Part shown: positions 1 to 7,242 of the stretch, in pieces | Layout: each line of letters starts with the position of its first letter | How positions within the stretch are numbered: position 1 is the first letter of the stretch | NCBI RefSeq assembly: GCF_028736235.1 | Contig: NZ_CP117884.1 | Span: forward strand, 310,001 to 374,000 | From: Lacticaseibacillus pabuli | GTDB taxonomy: Bacteria; Bacillota; Bacilli; Lactobacillales; Lactobacillaceae | DNA length: 64,000 nt | Direction: 5' to 3' | Position numbers and translations under genes: made by a program | Notes under the pieces: model-generated | Databases searched by the model: none | Seen by the model: the letters and a program-made list of their open reading frames with translations, nothing else | Told to the model about the DNA's origin: nothing

Positions 1-112
1 TGAGTTGGGTGATGACGCGCTTGCAGACCGCGGCCAGGTAAGCGCGGTGGTGCGGGACGTTTTCACTTGCTGCTGCGGTGTATGGGTGGTCGAAGACGAT
101 AACTGTTTTCAT
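1..112 (-). CDS. NAD(P)H-dependent oxidoreductase, flavodoxin-like fold (5' part only)
   Basis: Only the first 37 codons lie in the window; the gene runs off the left edge. The start ATG at 112 follows a CGAGGT ribosome binding site. The N-terminus reads MKTVIVFDHPY with a conserved S-E-N a few residues later. This matches the opening beta strand and FMN/FAD-binding loop of the NQO1/modulator-of-drug-activity-B type quinone reductases (KTLVIYAHPY...S.N). Family members reduce quinones or azo compounds with NAD(P)H in the cytoplasm. The gene is transcribed divergently from the Crp/Fnr-type regulator, which is a plausible controller. The family is inferred from the N-terminus alone; the substrate is unknown. 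Confidence 0.6.
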   Translation of the reverse strand, partial: MKTVIVFDHPYTAAASENVPHHRAYLAAVCKRVITQL

Positions 113-173
113 AATTTTGTTTACCTCGATTTGATTAATGGCCCCATTGTATCGAGGGTTGTCAGCGGCCGCC

Positions 174-187
174 TTAACATTTGTTAA
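174..187. promoter_or_regulatory. Inverted repeat between the divergent oxidoreductase and Crp-type genes
   Basis: TTAACATTTGTTAA is symmetric at 12 of 14 positions. It sits where the -35 box of the rightward promoter should be (TTAACA, then TATAAT at 195-200 with a short 15-nt spacer). It is a candidate operator for the adjacent Crp/Fnr protein or another regulator; the assignment is inference. Confidence 0.35.
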
Positions 188-218
188 TTTGCAGTATAAT
201 TTTGGCAAAGAGGTGACC

Positions 219-797
219 ATGATGGCAGAATTTCAATTACCAGCATACCTGGCAAAACAGTTTCCGGCCTTAGCGTCGAACTGGGATGAGGTCAAACGCA
301 ATTTCACGCCCGAAAGCATACCGGCCCATACTGTCCTGGTGCGTGAAGGCGAGCTGGCAACGCAGGTCTTTATCATCGTTCGCGGCGGCATCCGTTTGTG
401 GCACAACGAACAGGACCGTGAAGTCACCGTCCGTTTCTTCTTTGAAAATCAGCCCGTGACTGCGTTTGAAAGCTTCTATCTCGGTGAACCCAGCCAATTT
501 GTGATCGAGACGACCGAGGATAGCGAACTGTTGGTGCTAACGAAACGAAACTTTGACGCCCTGAGCAAGCAATATCCATCTGTCTATGACCAGATGATGC
601 GGCTCGCCATCAAGCGTTTCTACGATTATCGCGACCAGGTTTACGAATACTTGCACACCTCACCCACGCAGCGATACCAGCACGTCCTAGCCAATGAACC
701 GGAATTGATGGCCCGTGTGCCACTCAATCAATTGGCGTCCTATCTGGGGATTACGCCAATTTCGTTGAGTCGAATTCGGCGAAAGCTCAATCGATGA
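219..797 (+). CDS. Crp/Fnr family transcriptional regulator
   Basis: A 192-residue protein, the usual size for this family. Residues ~25-130 form a cyclic-nucleotide-binding-like beta roll (IPAHTVLVREGELATQVFII, then the RGGIRLWHN strand). A C-terminal winged helix follows, with a recognition helix in VPLNQLASYLGITPISLSRI. No N-terminal cysteine cluster is visible, so it is not an Fe-S Fnr sensor. The start was placed at ATG 219 behind AGAGGTGA; ATG 222 is equally possible, and the longer frame from 138 lacks a ribosome binding site. It is divergent from the quinone-reductase-like gene. In this family such proteins often respond to redox or small effectors, but the effector here cannot be read from sequence. 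Confidence 0.85.
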   Translation: MMAEFQLPAYLAKQFPALASNWDEVKRNFTPESIPAHTVLVREGELATQVFIIVRGGIRLWHNEQDREVTVRFFFENQPVTAFESFYLGEPSQFVIETTEDSELLVLTKRNFDALSKQYPSVYDQMMRLAIKRFYDYRDQVYEYLHTSPTQRYQHVLANEPELMARVPLNQLASYLGITPISLSRIRRKLNR

Positions 798-805
798 CTG
801 GCGCC

Positions 806-942
806 AAACAAAGAAGACGTCCCACCTGACGACATATTCAGGTGGAACGTCTTCTTTAGCTTGGTGGCCTATTCAGGCTTGTAATCTGGGTCAATCACCA
901 GCACTGGCTTGATTGTCTTGCCAGAGCGTGAATCCGCATTGG
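806..942. repeat. 137-bp perfect direct repeat, copy A (adh 3' end plus terminator)
   Basis: Identical base for base to 4170-4306. It contains the hairpin terminator and the last ~24 codons of adh in reverse orientation. Weaker similarity continues to about 961 (15 of 21 positions over the last stretch). Together with copy B it brackets the AT-rich cargo 962-4169. Confidence 0.95.
811..857. terminator. Bidirectional hairpin terminator, copy A
   Basis: An 18-bp stem with one mismatch: AAGAAGACGT pairs with ACGTCTTCTT and CCACCTGA with TCAGGTGG, around an 8-nt loop. It ends the Crp-type gene and, in the ancestral arrangement, the convergent adh gene. Confidence 0.8.
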
Positions 943-961
943 TTTAGTGTAACTGGTCGAA
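869..961 (-). pseudogene. 3'-end remnant of zinc alcohol dehydrogenase
   Basis: Encodes the C-terminus ending PVLVIDPDYKPE, identical to the end of the intact adh at 4233, with the same TAG stop. Upstream of codon ~24 from the end the similarity decays and stops near 961. This is therefore only the tail of the gene, left beside the Crp-type gene when cargo entered. It has no start and cannot be functional. Confidence 0.85.
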
Positions 962-1154
962 AGTTACATATTAGGCTAAGATTCTCAAAAACATTGCAAA
1001 CTAATTAGTTATTTAATAGTGCGTTGTAATCTGCATATATTAATTTAAATAACACATTTTGGCGCGAATTAAACGTTTTGACAAAATCAAACGTTTTTTC
1101 GTAAATGTATTTACAATATCAGACAATCGATTTAAAACATGAATTTAAGTTGAC
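962..1154. other. AT-rich intergenic, no gene seen
   Basis: Strongly AT-rich stretch between the adh remnant and the promoter of the exported-protein gene. No open frame with a ribosome binding site was found. Its base composition contrasts with the GC-richer flanks and fits imported DNA. Confidence 0.5.
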
Positions 1155-1185
1155 TTGATTTTTATAGGGATAGCTACGCTATACT
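1155..1185 (+). promoter_or_regulatory. Promoter of exported-protein gene
   Basis: TTGATT at 1155-1160 and TATACT at 1180-1185, separated by 19 nt, about 27 nt before the start at 1212. An overlapping TTGACT at 1150-1155 has an unsuitable distance to the same -10. Confidence 0.5.
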
Positions 1186-1211
1186 TCTATATTACAGGGG
1201 AAATTATAATT

Positions 1212-1622
1212 ATGAAGAAAGTGAAAAACAGGTCATTAATATCATTGTTCAGTATCGCTGTAGCGGTATTGTCGATTGGTAGCAGTACGGTGTTAGCATC
1301 AAGCTGGTCAATTTCGAAAGTGTATGTTCCAGCACACGGTAAAGGTTCCGGCGTAAATGGTAGTGGTAATACGAAGGCAACAAATGGTGGGGAAGCATCA
1401 TTCAACGGGGATTCTCAACCAAACTGGTTGGGTTGCAAGTCACAATTAGTCAATACAAGTAATATTCGGCGTTCCGATGATGCAAGTCTTTATAAGAACA
1501 AGACAACACATGCTGCAACCATGGCTCAGCGTGGTTACACATACTATGCAAATGTGCATTCGGCCGGGTTGGAGCCGAATGGTAGCTGGGTCAAATTGCA
1601 TTTCTCAGCTGACAAAAAATAA
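1212..1622 (+). CDS. Small exported protein, bacteriocin-like (DUF2712/lactococcin-972-like context)
   Basis: A 136-residue protein. Residues 1-29 are a clear signal peptide (KKVKNR, hydrophobic core, cleavage after VLA-S). The mature ~107 residues are Gly/Ser/Asn-rich at first, with a single Cys, and end in a WVKLHFSADKK strand. The true start is ATG 1212; the longer frame from 1155 has no ribosome binding site. An intrinsic terminator follows directly, then four genes for an ABC transporter. Small exported proteins followed by ABC membrane genes are known for lactococcin 972-type bacteriocins and for DUF2712 proteins. I see only loose resemblance to either, so the function is unproven. The gene lies in the AT-rich cargo flanked by adh repeats. 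Confidence 0.65.
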   Translation: MKKVKNRSLISLFSIAVAVLSIGSSTVLASSWSISKVYVPAHGKGSGVNGSGNTKATNGGEASFNGDSQPNWLGCKSQLVNTSNIRRSDDASLYKNKTTHAATMAQRGYTYYANVHSAGLEPNGSWVKLHFSADKK

Positions 1623-1633
1623 TCTCATCGTTT

Positions 1634-1662
1634 CAGAGCGGCAATAGTCGCTCTGTTTTTTT
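1634..1662 (+). terminator. Intrinsic terminator / attenuator inside the cargo operon
   Basis: CAGAGCG / CGCTCTG stem with an 8-nt loop followed by seven T. It sits between the exported-protein gene and the transporter genes, which would let the small protein be made in excess over the transporter by partial read-through. Confidence 0.85.
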
Positions 1663-1678
1663 AAGGAGTGAAGGGAAC

Positions 1679-2515
1679 ATGAAACAAAAAATTTGGGTGT
1701 ATGTTATTGCAGCGTTGTGCAGTGTACTGCTGGTTTGGACAACTTTAGGTGGTCTTCAACCCAATATTCCGAGTAAAGTTCCCGAGGCAGGCGTGAGCGC
1801 GTTCTTTGCACTTCAGCTCGGAGCAAGCCAACCGGTTTGGTTTACAACGGTATTACTATTATTGATTCCGTTCACGGCTGGAATCTCAATAATTTACATG
1901 AAGAACAATCGCGCTATAACCAATGTGGTTGTGCGCGCAAAGGGCTATAAACGAATTTTGATTGGCACGGCATTTTCATCTTTTTTGAACGGGTTCTTTT
2001 TGCAGCTGGTTGTGAACTTTTTTGAATTGGTGGGACTTCGTGTGTTGTATGGTCCTATCAATGTGATGTCCAGTAGCAATTATCTGGTTTATGATCGCAC
2101 GTTTAATTTTAGCCAAAATGGGTGGATTAATCTGATGATGTTCCTATTGCTCAGTGGAATTGGAATGGGATTGTTTAGTGCTTCTATTTTTTCACTGGGG
2201 CTATATATAAAAAGGACGTTTATTTTTAACTTACTAGGCATTGTCGCAGGCTTTGGTTTGATTCTGATACCTGCAGGACTCAGCGGATTTGGTTCGCATC
2301 ATGCGGGCCTGATTTCATACGCCTTCTTCTTGCCTTCATTAATTGCTCCCTCAAATATGACAATAGGCGTTTATTATCCATCTTTGTCCCCGTACACATA
2401 CTATATTGGTTCTATTTGCGTGTACTTAACGACTACAGTGTTGCTGCTGATGATTGCACTTCGCGGCAAAGATATGGTGCAAAGGGGGAGCAAAAATATT
2501 GTCTCGTCAATCTGA
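1679..2515 (+). CDS. ABC-2-like membrane protein, cargo ABC module
   Basis: A 278-residue protein with about six hydrophobic segments: residues ~5-25, 55-75, 100-120, 155-180, 185-205 and 240-260. The cytoplasmic stretch NNRAITNVVVRAKGYKRILIG after TM2 resembles the coupling loops of ABC-2 type permeases. ATG 1679 follows AAGGAGTGAAGGG. The 3' end overlaps the next gene, and the four genes 1679-4143 form a tight operon with one ATPase at 3026. It probably contributes the channel or immunity part of a transporter linked to the exported protein at 1212; no specific family was recognised. Confidence 0.7.
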   Translation: MKQKIWVYVIAALCSVLLVWTTLGGLQPNIPSKVPEAGVSAFFALQLGASQPVWFTTVLLLLIPFTAGISIIYMKNNRAITNVVVRAKGYKRILIGTAFSSFLNGFFLQLVVNFFELVGLRVLYGPINVMSSSNYLVYDRTFNFSQNGWINLMMFLLLSGIGMGLFSASIFSLGLYIKRTFIFNLLGIVAGFGLILIPAGLSGFGSHHAGLISYAFFLPSLIAPSNMTIGVYYPSLSPYTYYIGSICVYLTTTVLLLMIALRGKDMVQRGSKNIVSSI

Positions 2516-3017
2516 AATACGTTTGCCTCTGGCAGTATTCCTGAGCGCAACGCTTGCCTTCTTTGTGATGCTTACGGGATCAAGCAGAGATTTAGTAATT
2601 GTGTTGCTTGGGAGTCACATTGCAACAATTATATTTGCTTTTATCGCCATTCCTGCTTGTTTTGTCTTTGTACGCTTATTTGCGCAGCCGCGAGTATCGT
2701 TGATATTACGAAAAAACGAGCAACAATGGTTATGGCAATTTACGGTCGAGGTGCTTCTAGTTGGTGTGCTGTTCTGGGGAACTTTGATATTGGAGCTGAG
2801 TTGCTCAGGATTTCGAATTGACGGCGTTGCGGTGCAAACAGGGATGCTACTGATCCTAATTAAAGTCATTATCGACTTGATACCAACTACACTAATTTGC
2901 CTTTCCTTTTCTTTTAAACAAAGTTTGTTCATCCTGGTCGCAGCCTGCCTGTCAGTGGTGGTTACGCATTATGTGTTGGAGATACGTCTTCTCACCGCTT
3001 TATATATTTGGAGGTAA
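2499..3017 (+). CDS. Integral membrane protein of cargo ABC module
   Basis: A 172-residue protein with four to five hydrophobic segments. I chose TTG 2499, eight bases behind a strong AAAGGGGGAG, over the upstream in-frame codon at 2454, which lies inside the preceding gene without a ribosome binding site. The reading frame overlaps the upstream gene by 17 nt, suggesting translational coupling. There is no recognisable domain. Size, topology and neighbours suggest a partner permease or immunity protein for the ATPase encoded immediately downstream. Confidence 0.65.
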   Translation: MSRQSEIRLPLAVFLSATLAFFVMLTGSSRDLVIVLLGSHIATIIFAFIAIPACFVFVRLFAQPRVSLILRKNEQQWLWQFTVEVLLVGVLFWGTLILELSCSGFRIDGVAVQTGMLLILIKVIIDLIPTTLICLSFSFKQSLFILVAACLSVVVTHYVLEIRLLTALYIWR

Positions 3018-3025
3018 ATGAATTT

Positions 3026-3634
3026 ATGGAGTTTCAAATTCAAAATCTAACTAAACGTTTTGGAACAAATATCATTTTTAATGAGATCAATTTAGATATT
3101 CAGGCAGGGGAGTTAATTCATCTGCAAGGGAAAAACGGCTCTGGAAAGTCAACACTATTTAAAATGATGATTGGTGATGAGCGTTATCAGTCAGGATCCA
3201 TCCTGAGCAGTGATGATGTTTACGTTGGTGCGCTAATTGAGAACCCACATTTTTTTGAATATGAAAATGCAGAAAATAATTTGCGCTATCTAGCAAAAAT
3301 CCGCGGAAGTTTTGAAACCACAACGGCTCGTGAGTTGTGCACTTTATTCGATATCGACTTAGACGGTAAGACTCGTGTTCATCATTTTTCGGTCGGAATG
3401 AGGGAAAAGATGGGTATTATTCAGGCAGTCATGGAAAACCAAAATTTGGTTTTACTGGACGAACCGACACGTGGACTGGATCAGGACAGTATTGTTAAAT
3501 TTGCTCACTTGGTGAACGAAATCGTTGCGGAGGGGCGAACGGTAATCATTGCGTCTCATGATCATATCCCGGGTATCAATTTTTCTCGGAATTATGTGGT
3601 TGCAGATGGTGAGTTGAAGCGTGTAAATTCTTGA
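3026..3634 (+). CDS. ABC transporter ATP-binding protein
   Basis: A 202-residue protein, short for an ABC ATPase but complete. Walker A is GKNGSGKST (residues ~34-42). The signature is a degenerate HFSVGMREKMGI, Walker B is LVLLDEPTRGLD, and the switch region is VIIASHDH. ATG 3026 follows GGAGGT at 3010-3015; an in-frame TTG at 3008 overlaps that Shine-Dalgarno and is unlikely. It powers the membrane proteins encoded on both sides. The composition, VGM signature and small size are typical of bacteriocin export or self-immunity ABC modules; the substrate is inferred from context only. Confidence 0.85.
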   Translation: MEFQIQNLTKRFGTNIIFNEINLDIQAGELIHLQGKNGSGKSTLFKMMIGDERYQSGSILSSDDVYVGALIENPHFFEYENAENNLRYLAKIRGSFETTTARELCTLFDIDLDGKTRVHHFSVGMREKMGIIQAVMENQNLVLLDEPTRGLDQDSIVKFAHLVNEIVAEGRTVIIASHDHIPGINFSRNYVVADGELKRVNS

Positions 3635-4143
3635 AAATATACATCAGAAGACGTGAATTTATCATCGCTTTGGTGACTTCAGCTCTAATTATCTGGCAAA
3701 TCGCCGTGTTACCAAACCCAGCTAATTTGCCAAGAAACTACGCGATGGTTTCCAGCATATTAGGTGTGGATCAGGCGACGTTGTATACAAGTATTCGAAG
3801 TCTCGTTCTAGAATTAACCCTAATATTGCCGATTGTTTCTCTGTTAAATGATTTCAACCGTATGCGTATTTTCATCCACGTTCGCCTAAAACGTGGGCGG
3901 AATATGTGGAAATTCTTGTTGCAAATATTTTCCTCAGTGGGGCTCATGCTAATTCCGCAGTTAGTGGGTTTGATGATGATGGGAGCCACAAGGTTTTGGG
4001 CGCTTGCAGTCATTGAAATTACGAGCATTGGATTGCTTGCTTGGGTGCTGAGGACTAATCAAAACGCTTTGGTAATTAGTTTCGGAATCATTGGTTTGTT
4101 GCGGCTTGTATTGCAAACTGTGGTGATTGTGAAATTGCTTTGA
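3631..4143 (+). CDS. Small membrane protein, last gene of cargo ABC module
   Basis: A 170-residue protein with four or five hydrophobic segments and basic loops (IRRRE at the N-terminus, HVRLKRGRNMWK in the middle). The TTG start overlaps the stop of the ATPase gene by four bases (TTGA), a classic coupled junction. No known domain is recognised. It lies immediately before repeat copy B, so it is the last gene of the cargo. A permease or immunity role is inferred from position. Confidence 0.65.
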   Translation: MKIYIRRREFIIALVTSALIIWQIAVLPNPANLPRNYAMVSSILGVDQATLYTSIRSLVLELTLILPIVSLLNDFNRMRIFIHVRLKRGRNMWKFLLQIFSSVGLMLIPQLVGLMMMGATRFWALAVIEITSIGLLAWVLRTNQNALVISFGIIGLLRLVLQTVVIVKLL

Positions 4144-4169
4144 TAAATAGATATTCTGCCATCATCACG

Positions 4170-4306
4170 AAACAAAGAAGACGTCCCACCTGACGACATA
4201 TTCAGGTGGAACGTCTTCTTTAGCTTGGTGGCCTATTCAGGCTTGTAATCTGGGTCAATCACCAGCACTGGCTTGATTGTCTTGCCAGAGCGTGAATCCG
4301 CATTGG
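4170..4306. repeat. 137-bp perfect direct repeat, copy B (adh 3' end plus terminator)
   Basis: Exact copy of 806-942. Here it forms the real 3' end and terminator of the intact adh gene. The right edge of the repeat falls inside adh, with partial similarity continuing to about 4325. Confidence 0.95.
4175..4221. terminator. Bidirectional hairpin terminator, copy B
   Basis: Same 18-bp stem as at 811. It lies between the last cargo gene (plus strand) and adh (minus strand) and can serve both. Confidence 0.8.
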
Positions 4307-5351
4307 CTTCGTTAATCTGGTCGAATGGGTAGAACTTTTCGGTCTTGGTGTAGTCGAAGAGGCCCATTTCGCTGAACTTAATGAGACGAGGCACATCGAT
4401 TTGCGGAATTGAGTCACCCATGTTCACGCCGACAATCTTCTTGTCAGACGTGCAGAGGTCATTCCACGTGTCCACGTCGATGTGGTTGGCAGTAACGGCA
4501 ATGGTTGCGGTTGTCCCGCCTTGTGCCAGCACCTTGATGGAATCTTCCATGACGCTGGTGACACCCGTCGTATCAACGGCCCAGTTAACGCCAAAGCCAC
4601 CGGTCAGGTCTTGGACGGCCTTGACCACATCGACGTCCTTGGAGTTGATGACATCGGTAGCGCCAAGCTCTTTAGCGAGCGCCAAGCGTTCTGGCACGAT
4701 GTCGATGGCGATGACCTTGGTGCAGCCGGAAATCTTGCCGGCCATCATGGCGGCCATCCCTACAGCACCAGTCCCAAAGACGGCGATTGTGTCGCCCGGC
4801 TTTGGCTTCAGGGTGTTAAACACTGTCCCAGAACCGGTCACATAGCCGCAGCCCAGCGGACCGAGCGTGCGCAGGTCAAGGTTCTTTGGTACCTTCACGA
4901 TGTTGCGCTCACGGACAACGGTCGTGGTTGTAAAGGAACTCTGGTCGAACATGTCCGCGACGTGCTTGCCGTCAATCGTGAAGTGACTGGAACCGTCAGG
5001 CCGAACGCCGGACAAGTTGTTATGTGCGTAGTTTTCGCACTGCGTTGGGATCCCGCGCAGGCAGTTATCGCAAACGCCACACGCGTAAAAACTCATGACA
5101 ACGTGATCACCGGGCTTCACTTGGGTGACTTCCGCGCCGACCTTCTCAACAATCCCGGAGCCTTCGTGGCCCAAAACGATTGGGTAGTCAATGACGGCAT
5201 CCCCGACCCGCAAAGCTTCGTCAGAGTGGCAAATCCCAGTGGCGACCATGTGAACCTGCACATCTTGCGGACCCATTGGCGCCAGTTCGACGTCGTCCCG
5301 AATCTCAAAGGGTGCGCCTTGTTTCTCAACAACAGCTGCTTTAATCTTCAT
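4233..5351 (-). CDS. Zinc-dependent alcohol dehydrogenase
   Basis: A 372-residue protein, typical for medium-chain zinc ADHs. Catalytic zinc ligands are visible in GICHSDE, GHEGSGIVEKVG and LGCGYVTG. The four structural-zinc cysteines are in CGVCDNCLRGIPTQC. The Rossmann motif GTGAVGMAAMMAG is followed by IAIDIV, and the acidic residue suggests NAD over NADP. Closest by eye to the benzyl/aryl-alcohol dehydrogenase branch, which interconverts alcohols and aldehydes in the cytoplasm. ATG 5351 is preceded by ACGAGGTC. A near-perfect cre site lies 67 nt upstream, so CcpA repression is likely. The last 24 codons are duplicated at 869. Confidence 0.9.
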   Translation of the reverse strand: MKIKAAVVEKQGAPFEIRDDVELAPMGPQDVQVHMVATGICHSDEALRVGDAVIDYPIVLGHEGSGIVEKVGAEVTQVKPGDHVVMSFYACGVCDNCLRGIPTQCENYAHNNLSGVRPDGSSHFTIDGKHVADMFDQSSFTTTTVVRERNIVKVPKNLDLRTLGPLGCGYVTGSGTVFNTLKPKPGDTIAVFGTGAVGMAAMMAGKISGCTKVIAIDIVPERLALAKELGATDVINSKDVDVVKAVQDLTGGFGVNWAVDTTGVTSVMEDSIKVLAQGGTTATIAVTANHIDVDTWNDLCTSDKKIVGVNMGDSIPQIDVPRLIKFSEMGLFDYTKTEKFYPFDQINEANADSRSGKTIKPVLVIDPDYKPE

Positions 5352-5417
5352 CAGATATGACCTCGTTTCTTGATTTGTTGTTATCTACGGGTCTAGCTTG
5401 GCACAAAGGTCCCCGAT

Positions 5418-5431
5418 TGTAAACGGTTTCT
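5418..5431. promoter_or_regulatory. cre site (CcpA operator)
   Basis: TGTAAACGGTTTCT matches the cre consensus TGWAANCGNTNWCA at 13 of 14 positions. It lies in the divergent region between adh and the PTS gene, nearer adh, and would put one or both under carbon catabolite control. Confidence 0.7.
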
Positions 5432-5522
5432 TAAATTTCAAATTGAATCGTTCAGGGACGCTACCACGTCGGAAGATTCAGGCTGAACTAATGTTATGCT
5501 TAAGAAATTTGTTAACAAAAGC

Positions 5523-5552
5523 TTGAATCGGGTGGGGGCAACCCTGTACGAT
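5523..5552 (+). promoter_or_regulatory. Possible promoter of PTS operon
   Basis: TTGAAT and TACGAT with an 18-nt spacer, about 57 nt before the micro-ORF. Four of six matches in each box, so only moderate support. Confidence 0.35.
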
Positions 5553-5608
5553 TAATTCATAGGCAAGATAGTCGACTGATCAAATCATGCACGAAGGGAG
5601 GCTCAAAC

Positions 5609-5638
5609 ATGAAGTCTGCAGGTAAATTGTATCCGTAA
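5609..5638 (+). CDS. Nine-residue micro-ORF in the PTS leader
   Basis: ATG 5609 sits seven bases behind a near-ideal AAGGGAGG and encodes MKSAGKLYP before TAA. The next Shine-Dalgarno and the PTS gene start follow 30 nt later. It could be a translated leader peptide or a decayed gene start. The strong ribosome binding site is the only evidence. Confidence 0.35.
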   Translation: MKSAGKLYP

Positions 5639-5668
5639 TTCTCACACATCAAAGGGAGTGTCTCTATT

Positions 5669-7033
5669 ATGAATGCTTTTATTAAATGGTTAGACAAGTA
5701 CATGGTGCCGATTGCGACCAAGATTGGTTCCGTGCGGTGGCTCGTTGCGCTGCGTGACGCGTTCATTGCCATCATGCCCGCGACTATGGCGGGGGCCGTT
5801 GCCACGATTTTGAACGCCTTGCTGCGGGATCTACCCACGCAATTTGGCTGGACCGGGTTTGTGAACTCGATGTCCGGCATTATCGGGGTGAACGGCCAAG
5901 TTTGGACAGGCACACTTGCTATTTTAGGATTAATTTTCGCCTTTACATTCGGGTACCAACTGGCCGTCCAATACAAAGTCGAGCCGATTACGGCCGGCAT
6001 CGTGACACTGGGCACCTTCCTCATGAGCCTGCCGCAAGGGTTCACCCTGAACCTCACGCACGCCCTGAGCAAAGGGAGCGCGGCGAGTCTGACCGCAGCC
6101 GGTGCGGCGGTTGACGGCAAGACCGTGACCGGCTGGGGCTATTTCAACTTCGGCCAGTTCTTCGGCGCAAGTGGCTTCTTCACCGTCATGATCATGGGTG
6201 GCCTGGCCGCTGCCATGTACATCTTCTTGATGAAGCGCAACTTCACCATCAAGATGCCGGAATCCGTACCACCGGCAATTGCGAAAGCCTTCACCGGGAT
6301 TATTCCCGCGACAGGTGCGTTCTACGTCATCGGGATTGTGACCTGGGCGTTCGGCAAGCTGAACGTCGGCACCATCATCGAGTGGATCAGCAAGACCATC
6401 CAGGAACCACTGCTGGGTATGTCCCAAGGCTTCTGGGCGGTGCTCCTGATGACCGTGCTGGTGCAAGTCTTCTGGTTCTTCGGTTTGCACGGCACCAACG
6501 TTCTGGGCCCCGTACTCGACTCCATCTGGCTGACGGCGCAAGTGGCGAACATTAACGCCTACGCGCAAGGCCATGAACTGCCATACATGTGGACCCGTAA
6601 CTCGTTTGACCTCTATGTTTGGATTGGTGGCGCGGGTGGCACGCTGATGTTGCTCGCGGCGATCCTACTCTTCTCCAAACGTGATGATCAGCGCGCGGTG
6701 GCCAAATTGTCGCTGGCGCCAGGCTTGTTCAACGTGAACGAACCGGTGATGTTCGGGCTACCGATTGTGCTCGACCCGATTTATTTCATCCCGTTCATCC
6801 TCGCGCCCGTGGTGATGGTTGCCGTGGCATACGGTGCACTGACCTTGGGACTGGTGAGCCCGATTAAGACACAAATCGTTTGGTCGATGCCGCCGATTAT
6901 GAATTCCTTGGTCGCAACTATGGACTGGCGGGCACCGATTCTGCAGATTGTGAACATGGCGATTGGCTTTGTCATCTACCTGCCGTTCGTTAAGGTCGCC
7001 AATCGGGTTGGTCCCGAGGTCGACAAGGTTTAG
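5669..7033 (+). CDS. PTS sugar transporter subunit IIC, lactose/cellobiose (CelB) family
   Basis: A 454-residue polytopic membrane protein with about ten hydrophobic segments, the usual length for CelB-type EIIC. Family hallmarks include the N-terminal amphipathic FIKWLDKYMVPIATKIG, the conserved FWFFGLHGTNVLGP, and NVNEPVMFGLPIVLDPIYFIPF near the C-terminus. It forms the translocation channel of a phosphotransferase system for a beta-glucoside or related disaccharide. No IIA or IIB gene is nearby, so it must use partners encoded elsewhere. ATG 5669 follows AAAGGGAG. It is followed closely by a small membrane ORF and a DUF3284 gene, a common lactobacillus arrangement. Confidence 0.9.
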   Translation: MNAFIKWLDKYMVPIATKIGSVRWLVALRDAFIAIMPATMAGAVATILNALLRDLPTQFGWTGFVNSMSGIIGVNGQVWTGTLAILGLIFAFTFGYQLAVQYKVEPITAGIVTLGTFLMSLPQGFTLNLTHALSKGSAASLTAAGAAVDGKTVTGWGYFNFGQFFGASGFFTVMIMGGLAAAMYIFLMKRNFTIKMPESVPPAIAKAFTGIIPATGAFYVIGIVTWAFGKLNVGTIIEWISKTIQEPLLGMSQGFWAVLLMTVLVQVFWFFGLHGTNVLGPVLDSIWLTAQVANINAYAQGHELPYMWTRNSFDLYVWIGGAGGTLMLLAAILLFSKRDDQRAVAKLSLAPGLFNVNEPVMFGLPIVLDPIYFIPFILAPVVMVAVAYGALTLGLVSPIKTQIVWSMPPIMNSLVATMDWRAPILQIVNMAIGFVIYLPFVKVANRVGPEVDKV

Positions 7034-7069
7034 TACCACTTAGCAACTCAAACCAAGTGGAGGTAAGTG

Positions 7070-7240
7070 ATGGGACGTAAACTATTGTTAGTGGTGATCA
7101 GCACCGGATTGTTAGGCGTCATGATTAGTGGCCTCTTGCCAGGCATCTGGTACCTGCTAGTCTTGGTGAGCGGCGCCGTCGCAGTGGCATTTGGCACTTG
7201 GTTGCTAGTGACAGGACGACGGGAAAGGATGGGTGGTTGA
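7070..7240 (+). CDS. Small two-helix membrane protein
   Basis: A 56-residue protein starting at ATG 7070 behind GTGGAGGTAAG. It has two hydrophobic segments (LLLVVISTGLLGVMISGLL and WYLLVLVSGAVAVAFGTWLL) and a basic C-terminus (GRRER). It fits exactly between the PTS permease and DUF3284 genes, two bases before the latter's start, so it is probably translated in the same operon. No family is recognised; an accessory role for the permease is only a guess. Confidence 0.6.
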   Translation: MGRKLLLVVISTGLLGVMISGLLPGIWYLLVLVSGAVAVAFGTWLLVTGRRERMGG

Positions 7241-7242
7241 CC

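Noticed and set aside
4482-5360. 292-residue plus-strand ORF opposite adh
   Set aside because: Antisense shadow of a well-conserved zinc alcohol dehydrogenase.
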